DNA of 29,165 bases from Angelakisella sp. Lineage in GTDB: Bacteria; Bacillota; Clostridia; Oscillospirales; Ruminococcaceae. Positions within the stretch are counted from its first letter, which is position 1. Each line of letters begins with the position of its first letter. Below are positions 1 to 7,935 of the stretch, one piece after another. A program made the translations under genes and the position numbers. The DNA is taken from NCBI GenBank assembly GCA_020024515.1, contig JAHHTR010000017.1, positions 1 through 29,165 on the forward strand. The letters run 5' to 3'. Under the pieces are notes generated by a model that searched no databases, was not told the origin of the DNA, and saw only the letters and a list, made by a program, of their open reading frames with translations.

Positions 1-665
1 CATATGATGATAGGATTAATGATTTAATTAAAAAACTTAATGCTGAAATTAACCATTCAAATGAATTGGAAGATAAACTTGAAAAAGCCAATAGTGCTAT
101 AAATTATATGAAATCATCTGTATTAAGGGCACAAGAATTTATAAAAGAAAATGATGTTGCTATGAAAAAAATGGAATCAGAACTTAATGAGGCAAAACGA
201 AATATTAGCAATACAAAAAACGAACAAAACAGAATTAATAAACTTCTAATCGAAACTAAAAGAGATTGTGAAGAAATTATAGATAAATCCAGAGTAAAAG
301 CGGATAATATTATCAGTGATGCACAAAATCAAGCAAATATAATAATTAACGAGGCAAAAGAAACAGCCAGAATTACTGTACTTAATGCTGAAAATACAGC
401 ATCTATTATAAAAAAAGAAATACAAAATGATACTGTAAGAACAATTAACTTAGCCGAAACACAAGCCAAACAAATATTGTTAAGAGCTGCTGAACGAGCA
501 AAAACGCTTTTGAATAAAACAGATGAAACCACAGTAATTAATGAAACTAATATAGATACAGATAATTTAAACAGAATTAAATATATGCTTGAAACTTTGC
601 ATAAACTTTCAAGTGAAATAGATAGTATTTGTAATAATGTAGAAAACGAAATACAAATATTTTAA
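1..665 (+). CDS. DivIVA-like coiled-coil protein, C-terminal part (5' end outside window)
   Basis: The reading frame is open from the left edge (first full codon at 3), so the gene is 5'-truncated; a TTG at 66 is only an internal codon. The visible ~220 residues are almost all charged coiled coil, with repeated A-x-x-I-I-x-x-A spacing (for example the segments around residues EEIIDKSRVKADNII and ANIIINEAKETA). That is typical of the C-terminal half of DivIVA-family proteins, which bind curved membrane at poles and septa and recruit division or envelope factors. The diagnostic N-terminal membrane-binding DivIVA motif would lie outside the window, so the family call rests on the coiled-coil style alone. 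ATP-synthase-b-like or other generic coiled coils remain possible. The gene is followed directly by a bidirectional terminator and stands convergent to lysC. Confidence 0.6.
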   Translation, partial: YDDRINDLIKKLNAEINHSNELEDKLEKANSAINYMKSSVLRAQEFIKENDVAMKKMESELNEAKRNISNTKNEQNRINKLLIETKRDCEEIIDKSRVKADNIISDAQNQANIIINEAKETARITVLNAENTASIIKKEIQNDTVRTINLAETQAKQILLRAAERAKTLLNKTDETTVINETNIDTDNLNRIKYMLETLHKLSSEIDSICNNVENEIQIF

Positions 666-690
666 AATGTATGTAATATACTGCAAAACA

Positions 691-730
691 AAACTCCCAT
701 ACTATACAAATTAGTAAGGGAGTTTATTTT
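691..730. terminator. Bidirectional intrinsic terminator between the DivIVA-like gene and lysC
   Basis: AAACTCCC (691-698) pairs with GGGAGTTT (718-725), and the stem extends inward through ACT/AGT (701-703/713-715). A T-rich tract follows on the + strand (ATTTT), and a T-rich tract (TTTTGTTTTG) follows on the - strand. It sits between two convergent genes and can serve both. Confidence 0.85.
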
Positions 731-736
731 CATATA

Positions 737-1942
737 TCAAATAATAAATTTATCGTGAATTGCAGCAATAGCTTTTCGTGCATCTTTTTTATCTATAAGT
801 ACGGATATTTTAATTTCAGATGTAGAAATCATTTGAATGTTTATCCCCGCATCTGACAGTGCTTCAAACATTCCTGCCGCTACACCCGGATTTGCAAGCA
901 TACCTGCTCCAACAATAGACAGCTTTGCTACTTCTTCATCAGCAACTATCTCATCAGGTTTAATTATATTTTTAATGCTATCCAAAACTTCCAATGCTTC
1001 GTCTTTTTGGTTTGTTGATACAGTAAATGAAATATCTCTCTTGTTATCTCTGCCAACTGATTGCAATATAATATCAACATTTACTTTTTTAGCTGCAAGT
1101 TGAGAGAAAATCTTGAACGCAATTCCCGGAACATCTTGTACACCTACTACTGACAATCTTGCTATATTATCATCTTTTGCTACACCTTTAATAAGTAATT
1201 TTTCCACTGAAACGTCCTCCTTTATTTTTGTACCAGGTCTTCTTGTAAGGCTTGATAATACTTCTAAATTTACACCATATTTCTTTGCCATTTCCACACT
1301 GCGTGTATGCAGAATTTGCGCACCCTGACTTGCAAGTTCCAACATTTCATCAAATGATATTTCATCAAGTTTTTTTGCGTTTGGAACAATACGTGGATCA
1401 GTAGTATATACACCATCAACATCTGTATATATTTGACATAAATCCGCATGAAGAACTGCAGCTATTGCAACAGCACTTGTATCCGAACCACCACGGCCAA
1501 GAGTTGTTATATCATCATAAGCATTAATACCCTGAAATCCTGCTACTATAACGATATTCTTTTTGTCAAGTTCATTTACCAGTCTTTCTTTTTCTATACG
1601 TTTTATTCGGCTATTTCCATGTGTTGAATCAGTAATAAATCCAGCTTGCCAACCTGTTAATGATGTTACAGGATAGCCTAATTTTTCAATAGCCATTGAT
1701 AGTAAAGAAATGGATATTTGTTCACCTGTTGACAATAAAACGTCCATTTCTCTCTTTGATGCCTTAGGATTAATCTCTGCCGCTTTTTCCAGTAGTTCAT
1801 CAGTAGTATCTCCCTGTGCAGAAACAACAACAACAACACTATTACCATCACTATATGTTTTGGTAATTATATCAGCTACATTCATAATGTGCTCTGCATC
1901 TTTTACGGAACTACCACCAAATTTTTGTACTATAAGTCCCAT
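737..1942 (-). CDS. lysC: Aspartate kinase (monofunctional, two ACT domains)
   Basis: Catalyses ATP-dependent phosphorylation of L-aspartate to 4-phosphoaspartate, the first step towards lysine, threonine, methionine and diaminopimelate. The 401 residues match the usual ~400-residue single-function enzyme. The N-terminal kinase domain starts with the nucleotide-binding KFGGSSV (residues 7-13) and carries GRGGSDTSA and TDVDGVYTTDPR. Two C-terminal ACT domains follow (about residues 262-330 and 341-401), the regulatory part in feedback-inhibited aspartokinases; which amino acid inhibits this one cannot be read from the sequence. The ATG start has GGGGG about 7 bases upstream. The gene lies downstream of hom on the same strand but is separated by a 324-bp gap, so it may have its own promoter; a weak TTTAAT-N17-TATACT stands near 2010-2038. 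No lysine riboswitch is recognisable in the leader. Confidence 0.97.
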   Translation of the reverse strand: MGLIVQKFGGSSVKDAEHIMNVADIITKTYSDGNSVVVVVSAQGDTTDELLEKAAEINPKASKREMDVLLSTGEQISISLLSMAIEKLGYPVTSLTGWQAGFITDSTHGNSRIKRIEKERLVNELDKKNIVIVAGFQGINAYDDITTLGRGGSDTSAVAIAAVLHADLCQIYTDVDGVYTTDPRIVPNAKKLDEISFDEMLELASQGAQILHTRSVEMAKKYGVNLEVLSSLTRRPGTKIKEDVSVEKLLIKGVAKDDNIARLSVVGVQDVPGIAFKIFSQLAAKKVNVDIILQSVGRDNKRDISFTVSTNQKDEALEVLDSIKNIIKPDEIVADEEVAKLSIVGAGMLANPGVAAGMFEALSDAGINIQMISTSEIKISVLIDKKDARKAIAAIHDKFII

Positions 1943-2266
1943 TGTTGTACCCCCAATTAAATAAAATATCTATAAAATAAACTATATCCAATAAACACTA
2001 TTAATTTAGTATAATATAAAACATAGTTATATTAAATTATATTTGTATTCTCATCAAAAAAAGTAAACACAATAATATGACAATACAAAGGAGAAGAGTG
2101 CATAAAAGTTTTTTATTATCTGTTTTCAGTTGAGTATTTGAATATTAATGTTAATTTAATGATAATACACGCTTTTATCCTCTATATATTAGACTATGCT
2201 ATTAAATCAATAGTGGTGTATTATCAAAGAAATCATATATATTAATCACCTATTTTTATTATTTTT
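1943..2266. other. 324-bp hom-lysC intergenic region with nested dyads, no recognised gene
   Basis: No credible protein gene is present. The region contains an 11-bp perfect inverted repeat TGATAATACAC (2160-2170) / GTGTATTATCA (2216-2226) around a 45-nt loop. A second complementary pair, AGAG..ATAAAAG (2095-2108) with CTTTTAT..CTCT (2172-2183), has its right arm inside the loop of the first. The two helices therefore have pseudoknot topology or exclude each other. A 5-bp hairpin CTATT/AATAG lies at 2199-2213. Conserved sequences of lysine riboswitches and T-boxes are not seen. It may be a leader element of lysC, a small RNA, or a decayed repeat. Confidence 0.5.
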
Positions 2267-3487
2267 TCAATAGTTTAGAATGTTTAACTTATTAAGTATT
2301 TTTATTCCTATATTATTAAGTTTTTCCTCTGTTTCCTTGATATTTTTTAATGTTGTATTCTTTAACACTAATGCTTGTCTGTTTTCATTAGTGGATATAA
2401 TACTGCAATTTGCAAAAAAATCAAAAATATCTTTTAGTTCAGGATTTAATATATTTATATAAAAATCGGATACAACATCAGTATAAGGAACAATATTATT
2501 TTCATTACTATCTTTCCATGATAATGTATCAATATTATCTTTTGCACGTACAATATCTATTATATCAGATACAACTGCCGATGCTGTTGGCAATTTGCCT
2601 GCACCTTTACCGTAAAACATTACATCACCCGTTGCGTTGCCACGTACAAGTACTGCATTAAACACGTCTTTTACAGATGCAAGTTGACTGTCATTCATAA
2701 TAATAGACGGTGAAACCATTATTTCCAATTTATTGTCACTTGTTGGTTTTGCTCGTCCAATTAGTTTAATAACACCACCCATTTTCTTTGCGTTATCAAC
2801 ATCTTCAAGTGAAATACCTGTTATTCCTTCACAATGCACATTTTCAGGGTAAATATGTTTACCAAAAGCAAGCGACGATAAAATACATATCTTTCTGCAT
2901 GCATCATATCCTTCTATATCAGCAGTTGGATCTTTTTCTGCGTATCCAAGATTCTGTGCAAGTTTAAGTCCATCATCAAAACTTATATCATCATCAATCA
3001 TTTTTGTTAAGATAAAGTTTGTTGTACCATTTAATATTCCTGCTATTTCCACTATTTCATTTGCGCCTAGGCATAAATGTAATGGTTTTATTATTGGTAT
3101 TCCCCCACCAACACTTGCCTCAAATAAAAAATTGATATTATTTTTTTGTGCAATAGATATCAGTTCTGCACCTTTTGTCGCAACAAGCTCTTTATTAGAT
3201 GTCACAACACTTTTTTTGTGTTCAAGACACTCTTTTACAAACTTATATGCAACATTTAGACCACCCATGGTCTCAGCAACAATACTTATTTCATCATCGT
3301 TCAATATGTCATTAAAATCTTTTGTAAATTTATCTGCATAATCAAGTTCTGAAAAATCTTTTAAGTCAAGTATCTTTTTAACTTCAATACTCTCCCCTGC
3401 CTTTTGCTTTATAAAATCAGAATTAAGTTTCAGTAGTTCAACTACACCTGAACCTACTACCCCATGTCCCATTATTGCAATTTTCAT
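2267..3487 (-). CDS. hom: Homoserine dehydrogenase with C-terminal ACT-like domain
   Basis: Reduces aspartate-4-semialdehyde to homoserine with NAD(P)H, the branch towards threonine and methionine. The Rossmann nucleotide-binding loop GHGVVGSG is at residues 7-14. The catalytic-domain signatures GILNGTTNFILT and EKDPTADIEGYDACRK (from about residue 181; the K and D are the conserved catalytic and substrate residues of the family) are present. The last ~75 residues look like an ACT domain, as in Gram-positive feedback-regulated enzymes. Length 406 is slightly short of the common ~430. The start ATG is preceded by GGGAGG. It begins 23 bp downstream of the PheB-like ACT gene, so the two are almost certainly one operon. 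thrB and thrC are not in the window. Confidence 0.96.
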   Translation of the reverse strand: MKIAIMGHGVVGSGVVELLKLNSDFIKQKAGESIEVKKILDLKDFSELDYADKFTKDFNDILNDDEISIVAETMGGLNVAYKFVKECLEHKKSVVTSNKELVATKGAELISIAQKNNINFLFEASVGGGIPIIKPLHLCLGANEIVEIAGILNGTTNFILTKMIDDDISFDDGLKLAQNLGYAEKDPTADIEGYDACRKICILSSLAFGKHIYPENVHCEGITGISLEDVDNAKKMGGVIKLIGRAKPTSDNKLEIMVSPSIIMNDSQLASVKDVFNAVLVRGNATGDVMFYGKGAGKLPTASAVVSDIIDIVRAKDNIDTLSWKDSNENNIVPYTDVVSDFYINILNPELKDIFDFFANCSIISTNENRQALVLKNTTLKNIKETEEKLNNIGIKILNKLNILNY

Positions 3488-3510
3488 AAAATCCTCCCAA
3501 AATCTTATAT

Positions 3511-3960
3511 TTATCGGGTTGCTCGTATTTTTAAATCAACTATACCACTTAACTTTTGTAACCCTTCGGTAATATCACTTAAATTTATATCTTTTTCCAA
3601 TCGTATAGAAATGGAGATAGGTGCTACTCCATCAACAGGAATATTTTGATTTAATGTTAAAATATTACCACCAAGCTTTGTTATCTCGTTAATTATACCT
3701 GAGAGAACACCTGGGTTATCGCTAAGATTTGCACTTATTGTTACTACTTTTTCATCTATTTCTTGATTATGAACAAACACACAATCTTTGTATTTATAGA
3801 ATGCACTTCGAGAAATACCGGCTAATTTGGCGGCTTCAGAATTATTTTTGACCTTTCCCATTGCCAAATGTTTTTTTGCCTCAACAACTTTTTCAAATAC
3901 TTCAGGCAAAACAGAACTGTCTACTAATAATAAATTAGAAGTATTTTTTGATATATCCAT
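3511..3960 (-). CDS. pheB: PheB-like ACT-domain protein (UPF0735 family)
   Basis: A 149-residue protein with two parts. The N-terminal third (about 1-65) contains a helix-turn-helix-like stretch (NSEAAKLAGISRSAFYKYKD). A C-terminal ACT domain (about 70-147) has the usual pattern VTISANLSDNPGVLSGIINEI. This layout is that of the PheB/UPF0735 family, named from Bacillus subtilis pheB, where it sits beside pheA; in clostridia it is commonly found next to hom. No enzymatic activity is established; an amino-acid-sensing regulatory role is inferred from the ACT plus HTH-like composition. AAGGAG lies 7 bases before the ATG. It is the first gene of the pheB-hom unit and is preceded by a strong promoter at 4069-4097. 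Confidence 0.88.
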   Translation of the reverse strand: MDISKNTSNLLLVDSSVLPEVFEKVVEAKKHLAMGKVKNNSEAAKLAGISRSAFYKYKDCVFVHNQEIDEKVVTISANLSDNPGVLSGIINEITKLGGNILTLNQNIPVDGVAPISISIRLEKDINLSDITEGLQKLSGIVDLKIRATR

Positions 3961-3984
3961 ACAAAACTCCTTTATTATAATATT

Positions 3985-4005
3985 TTTTGGAGAAAATATC
4001 CAAAA
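3985..4005 (-). other. Small leader hairpin just upstream of the pheB SD box
   Basis: TTTTGGA (3985-3991) and TCCAAAA (3999-4005) form a 7-bp stem with a 7-nt loop in the pheB-hom leader, roughly 15 nt before the AAGGAG box. Its function is unknown; it is too weak and lacks the T-run expected of a terminator. Confidence 0.4.
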
Positions 4006-4068
4006 GTTTTAATTAAAAAAATGAAAAATTTATCGTTTTATCTCTTAATTTTGTGAATACTATTATAT

Positions 4069-4097
4069 AGTATAAGTATTTTTATATTAAATGTCAA
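4069..4097 (-). promoter_or_regulatory. Sigma-A-type promoter of the pheB-hom unit
   Basis: On the minus strand TTGACA (4097-4092) is followed after exactly 17 nt by TATACT (4074-4069). Transcription would start near 4062, giving a ~100-nt leader before pheB. The 3961-4263 gap holds this promoter and the divergent promoter of the M23 gene about 90 bp away. Confidence 0.85.
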
Positions 4098-4184
4098 TTA
4101 AAAGATAAAGAATATAAAAGCACTAACTTTTATTTTTTTACTATTATTTAACTTTCAAATAACGAATGGTAAACTTAATTTTTA

Positions 4185-4213
4185 TTGACTTGATTTTATT
4201 CCCTAAATATAAT
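4185..4213 (+). promoter_or_regulatory. Sigma-A-type promoter of the M23 peptidase gene
   Basis: TTGACT (4185-4190), a 17-nt spacer, then a perfect TATAAT (4208-4213). Transcription would start near 4220, about 44 nt before the likely ATG. Confidence 0.87.
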
Positions 4214-4263
4214 ATAATAGATCTGTTATATACATATCTTTAAATTTGAATATTTTGGGAGTG

Positions 4264-6381
4264 ATGAATACGATAAATAGAAAGAAAAAGAAAAAAAGCT
4301 TCTCATCAGACAAAGAAAAATCAGTAACCGATGATGTAGATGTAGATATAGATATAGATATAAATGAATCTTCTGTACAAGATACAGATAAAGGTAATAT
4401 TAACAAAAAAAATACGTCTATTGTATTAAAAAATAATGCAGATTCTGATAAGGCACCAAACAAAAAAGAACATATTTATAACTTTTTAAAAAACACATTG
4501 GACTTCTCGAAAAACGCAAAATCAGAAACAGAGATTAAACGTGAACAAGAAAGCTACAAAATCAGAAAAGAACAAATTTTATTATCTAAGAAAAATGCTG
4601 ATAATAATGATATTGATATAAAAAAACATGGTAAAAATAACAATTTAAATGACATTGTTATTAATGAATTAAACTATTTTTTCTCATATACAGATAATAT
4701 TGGTACTCAATTACTGATAGTCGGAGATTCAGTTCACAATATTTTCAGACGAATATCCGCTATTTTTTCTGTATATACACCGCACTACTTAAAAAAGGTA
4801 TTTACAGTATTTGCAAATTTCTTCTCTAAAATTATTGATAATTGTGCTTCACCATTTAAGGAAAGCGCAAAATTAACATCTGCTTACAGATATAAATATA
4901 TTTGGAACAGAGAAAAAGGTGTAAAAGGCTTTGTAAATGCTATAAAGGGTTTGGGTTGGTATTTTTCTGGATTATGGAAAAATTTTGCTAAAATAGCTGA
5001 TTATATCCTTCCTATACTTGGATGTTCAATACTTGCAGCTTGCATAATATATTTTAATAATATTAACTACGTTTTACGTGTAAACTATGACGGCGACGTT
5101 ATCGGATATGTAAATTCCGAATCGGAATATTATATTGCAGAAGCAAAAATGAAAGAAAGAATTATTGATGATGATATTCGTAATTTCAAGACCGTTAAAC
5201 CAAGTTTTGATATGATAATTGTCGATAGAAAAAAGACAACTGATATAGATACTTTGACAAATCGTATACTTGAAAGAGTCAGTACAGAAGTTCAGGCATG
5301 CGACGGTATATATATTGATGATATTTTCTTGGGTGCAGTAGAAGACGGTAATGAATTTTTACTATATATTAATTCTATACTTGATGAATATCGTGGTGAA
5401 GATGATTACGAAAGAATAGAATTCCAAAAGAAAATAACTGTAAAAAATGGTATATATCCTTTAAGCTCAGTTAAAACAATCTTGGAACTAAAAGACAGTA
5501 TAGAGAGTAACCAACGAATGATGAAAACCGTTAAAGTTAATAATGGTGAGACCTTGGAAATTATAGCAACCAATAACAATACAACGGTTGATGATATCTT
5601 AAAACTTAATCCGCAATTAACTGAACGCATGAAAGAAAGCGAAAAAGATATTCCCGAGCTATATTTAGGAGAAACATTAGCTATTGATAATGTTGAACTG
5701 AATTTGGGTATAAAACTAACTAAACGTGAAGTTTATCAAGAAAGTATAGATTATGGTACAGAATATATAGATGATAACAGGTATCCGACAAGTTACGTTG
5801 AGGTTGTTTCTAATGGTAGAGAAGGCAGGCAAGAAGTTGTTGCTGATGTAGTATATATCGATGGCGAAAAAGTAAGTGAAACCAGACTGAAAGAAACTGT
5901 ATTGCGTGAACCTAAAAATGCTGTAAAAAAACGCGGCACACTTCTACCACAACAATTTATGCCTGATGGCAGCGATAAATCACAATCATTTATGTGGCCT
6001 GTTGATGGTGGCAGACTAACTTGTGGTTTCTATGGATATGCAGGACACACAGGTATGGACATCGGAGCACCATTTGGTACACCCATATTTGCTTCAAAGG
6101 CCGGAACTGTAAAATATGCAACAAACTATGTTATCTGGCCATACGGTAAAAGAGTTGATATAGACCATGGACAAGGTACTGTGACACGATATGCACACAT
6201 GAGTACTGTCCTGGTGAACGCAGGACAATATGTTCGTAAAGGACAGCTATTGGGTTATATGGGAGCAACAGGTAATGCTTACGGTGTACATCTTCACTTT
6301 GAAGTAATTATAAATGGTAAACAATTAAATCCGGAAGATTTTATCGGAAGAAAATATCCGGGAAAACAAAAACTTGATTAA
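4264..6381 (+). CDS. Membrane-anchored LysM-G5-M23 peptidoglycan endopeptidase
   Basis: Predicted zinc metalloendopeptidase that cuts peptide cross-bridges of the cell wall outside the membrane. From ATG 4264 it is 705 residues. The first ~240 residues are hydrophilic and presumably cytoplasmic, with a KRK-rich start and an Asp-Val/Asp-Ile repeat. One membrane helix follows (about 247-267), then an extracellular region with a LysM domain (about 422-475), a G5 domain (about 478-558) and a C-terminal M23/LytM domain. The M23 zinc and catalytic residues are all present: H595 and D599 in HTGMD, H645 in YAHM, H678 in HLHFE. The start is uncertain: GGGAG overlaps the region just before the ATG with an unusually short spacing, and TTG 4246 or GTG 4261 are alternatives. 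The hydrolase is likely active in wall remodelling; the exact bond is not predictable. Confidence 0.92.
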   Translation: MNTINRKKKKKSFSSDKEKSVTDDVDVDIDIDINESSVQDTDKGNINKKNTSIVLKNNADSDKAPNKKEHIYNFLKNTLDFSKNAKSETEIKREQESYKIRKEQILLSKKNADNNDIDIKKHGKNNNLNDIVINELNYFFSYTDNIGTQLLIVGDSVHNIFRRISAIFSVYTPHYLKKVFTVFANFFSKIIDNCASPFKESAKLTSAYRYKYIWNREKGVKGFVNAIKGLGWYFSGLWKNFAKIADYILPILGCSILAACIIYFNNINYVLRVNYDGDVIGYVNSESEYYIAEAKMKERIIDDDIRNFKTVKPSFDMIIVDRKKTTDIDTLTNRILERVSTEVQACDGIYIDDIFLGAVEDGNEFLLYINSILDEYRGEDDYERIEFQKKITVKNGIYPLSSVKTILELKDSIESNQRMMKTVKVNNGETLEIIATNNNTTVDDILKLNPQLTERMKESEKDIPELYLGETLAIDNVELNLGIKLTKREVYQESIDYGTEYIDDNRYPTSYVEVVSNGREGRQEVVADVVYIDGEKVSETRLKETVLREPKNAVKKRGTLLPQQFMPDGSDKSQSFMWPVDGGRLTCGFYGYAGHTGMDIGAPFGTPIFASKAGTVKYATNYVIWPYGKRVDIDHGQGTVTRYAHMSTVLVNAGQYVRKGQLLGYMGATGNAYGVHLHFEVIINGKQLNPEDFIGRKYPGKQKLD
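4333..4362 (+). repeat. In-frame GATRTA hexanucleotide repeat, five units
   Basis: Two GATGTA followed by three GATATA units encode alternating Asp-Val/Asp-Ile (DVDVDIDIDI) in the disordered N-terminus of the M23 protein. Changes in copy number would keep the frame and only alter the acidic tract length. Confidence 0.8.
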
Positions 6382-6390
6382 TAAATAATA

Positions 6391-6431
6391 AATAGGCTTT
6401 TTCTTATCAAAAAGAAAAGGTCTATTTTTAT
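6391..6431 (+). terminator. Weak terminator or attenuator between the M23 gene and coaBC
   Basis: The arm AATAGGCTTTTTCTT (6391-6405) pairs imperfectly with AAGAAAAGGTCTATT (6413-6427), followed by TTTA. The stem is AT-rich and the T-run short, so readthrough into coaBC is likely; coaBC's SD box begins immediately after. Confidence 0.55.
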
Positions 6432-6445
6432 AAGGAGGAGTATAT

Positions 6446-7636
6446 ATGAATAATAAGACTGTACTATTAGGGGTAACCGGTGGTATTGCCGCATACAAAA
6501 TGGCGGATTTTGCTCACTATCTTGTAAAAAAAGGATACGATGTTAATGTGGTTATGACAAAAAACGCACAAGAATTTATTACACCACTTACTTTTGAAAC
6601 TCTTACAAATAATCCTTGTGTTACCGATACTTTCGCAAGAACCGGTATTTTCGATGTACATCATATATCGCTTGCCAAAAAGACAGATGTGGTTATTGTC
6701 GCTCCCGCAACCGCAAATGTAATAGGAAAACTTGCAAATGGTATAGTTGATGATGCTTTAACTACACAGATTTTAGCTTGTAAATGTCCCAAAATAGTCG
6801 CTCCATCAATGAATACTACAATGCTTGAAAATGTAGCAACACAGAGAAACATTGAAGCTTTGAAAAATGACGGATTTGATATTGTTGAATCTTTTGAAGG
6901 TTTGCTGGCTTGTGGTGATGTTGGAAAAGGAAAACTACCTGATAATGAAACATTATTAACGTGTATTGAACGTGCTATTAATAACAAAAAAGATTTAATA
7001 GGAAAACGTATTCTTGTAAGTGCAGGAGCGACTCAGGAAAGTATTGATCCGATAAGATATATAACTAATCACTCAACAGGAAAAATGGGTTACAGCATGG
7101 CTTATGAATGTATGCTCAGGGGCGCAGATGTTACATTGATATCAGCACCTACAACACTCCGAAAACTTCCATTTATAGAAACAATTTATACTAAAAATGC
7201 CAAAAGCATGTTTGACACAATAAAAGATATCCATAATAATTATGATATTATTATAAAAGCGGCTGCTGTTTCCGATTTTACACCAACAATATGTGCAGAT
7301 AATAAAATAAAAAAAGGTGAAAGCAAATTGGAAATAAAACTAAAAGCAACAGATGATATACTGTCATACATAGGGCATAACAAAAATGAAAATCAGTTTA
7401 TTTGCGGATTTTCTATGGAAACAGAAAACCTTATAGAAAACAGTACAAAAAAACTAGTAAAAAAGAATGTAGATATGATAGTTGCGAACAATTTGAACGT
7501 TGAAGGCGCAGGTTTTGGTGTAGATACAAATATTGTAACAATTATAACGAAAGACTCCGCAAAGGAATTGCCGATTATGTCAAAAAGTGAAGTTGCAAAT
7601 AATATTATTGATGAAATAATCAACAATATTAAATAA
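6446..7636 (+). CDS. coaBC: Bifunctional phosphopantothenoylcysteine decarboxylase / phosphopantothenate-cysteine ligase
   Basis: Performs two consecutive steps of coenzyme A synthesis: ligation of cysteine to 4'-phosphopantothenate (CoaB) and FMN-dependent decarboxylation to 4'-phosphopantetheine (CoaC). The CoaC half covers about residues 1-180, with the flavoprotein start LLGVTGGIAAYK, catalytic His73 (HISLAK), Asn123 in the PSMNTTM substrate clamp and Cys156 in ACGDVGKGKLP. The CoaB half (about 186-396) begins GKRILVSAGATQESIDPIRYITN and contains the AAAVSDF motif. Length 396 is normal. GGAGGAG lies 6-7 bases before the ATG. It is likely co-transcribed in part with the upstream M23 gene; a strong terminator follows. 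Confidence 0.97.
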   Translation: MNNKTVLLGVTGGIAAYKMADFAHYLVKKGYDVNVVMTKNAQEFITPLTFETLTNNPCVTDTFARTGIFDVHHISLAKKTDVVIVAPATANVIGKLANGIVDDALTTQILACKCPKIVAPSMNTTMLENVATQRNIEALKNDGFDIVESFEGLLACGDVGKGKLPDNETLLTCIERAINNKKDLIGKRILVSAGATQESIDPIRYITNHSTGKMGYSMAYECMLRGADVTLISAPTTLRKLPFIETIYTKNAKSMFDTIKDIHNNYDIIIKAAAVSDFTPTICADNKIKKGESKLEIKLKATDDILSYIGHNKNENQFICGFSMETENLIENSTKKLVKKNVDMIVANNLNVEGAGFGVDTNIVTIITKDSAKELPIMSKSEVANNIIDEIINNIK

Positions 7637-7651
7637 AAATATTACATAAAT

Positions 7652-7700
7652 AAAAAGAGCTATTGAAAATCTATTACAGATAATCAATAGCTTTTTTATT
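7652..7700. terminator. Intrinsic terminator after coaBC, usable in both directions
   Basis: AGCTATTGA (7658-7666) pairs with TCAATAGCT (7684-7692) and is followed by six T on the + strand. The opposite strand also has a T-rich tract, so it could end transcripts coming from pckA, about 240 nt away. Confidence 0.88.
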
Positions 7701-7935
7701 AGATTTATTGTAAGAAAATATTATTAATAAATCATTTTTGATATGTACAGAAAATATAAGGCACTATTTTATATAATAAATTATAATAGAAGTTTTAAAA
7801 ATATCTTGTGAATTTTCGGAATATTCTCGCAATACTCAAAAAACGAATATAATAATGTTCTTAGCTACTTATCATACATTATCAATAAAATTAAATTTAT
7901 AAGCTTATCTTAATTTCTTAGGCAATATATTCAAA
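7701..7935. other. AT-rich spacer between coaBC terminator and pckA, nothing recognised
   Basis: About 235 bp between convergent genes. I find no credible ORF with an SD box, no strong hairpin and no repeat longer than a few bases. Confidence 0.5.

Noticed and set aside
2098..2133. Eleven-residue + strand ORF (GTG start) with AAAGGAG in front, in the hom-lysC gap
   Set aside because: Too short, no promoter at a sensible distance, and the SD box lies in an arm of the dyad; chance is sufficient. Kept only as part of the structured-gap finding.
1943..2266. Lysine riboswitch or T-box in the lysC leader
   Set aside because: Conserved L-box and T-box sequences are not found on either strand.
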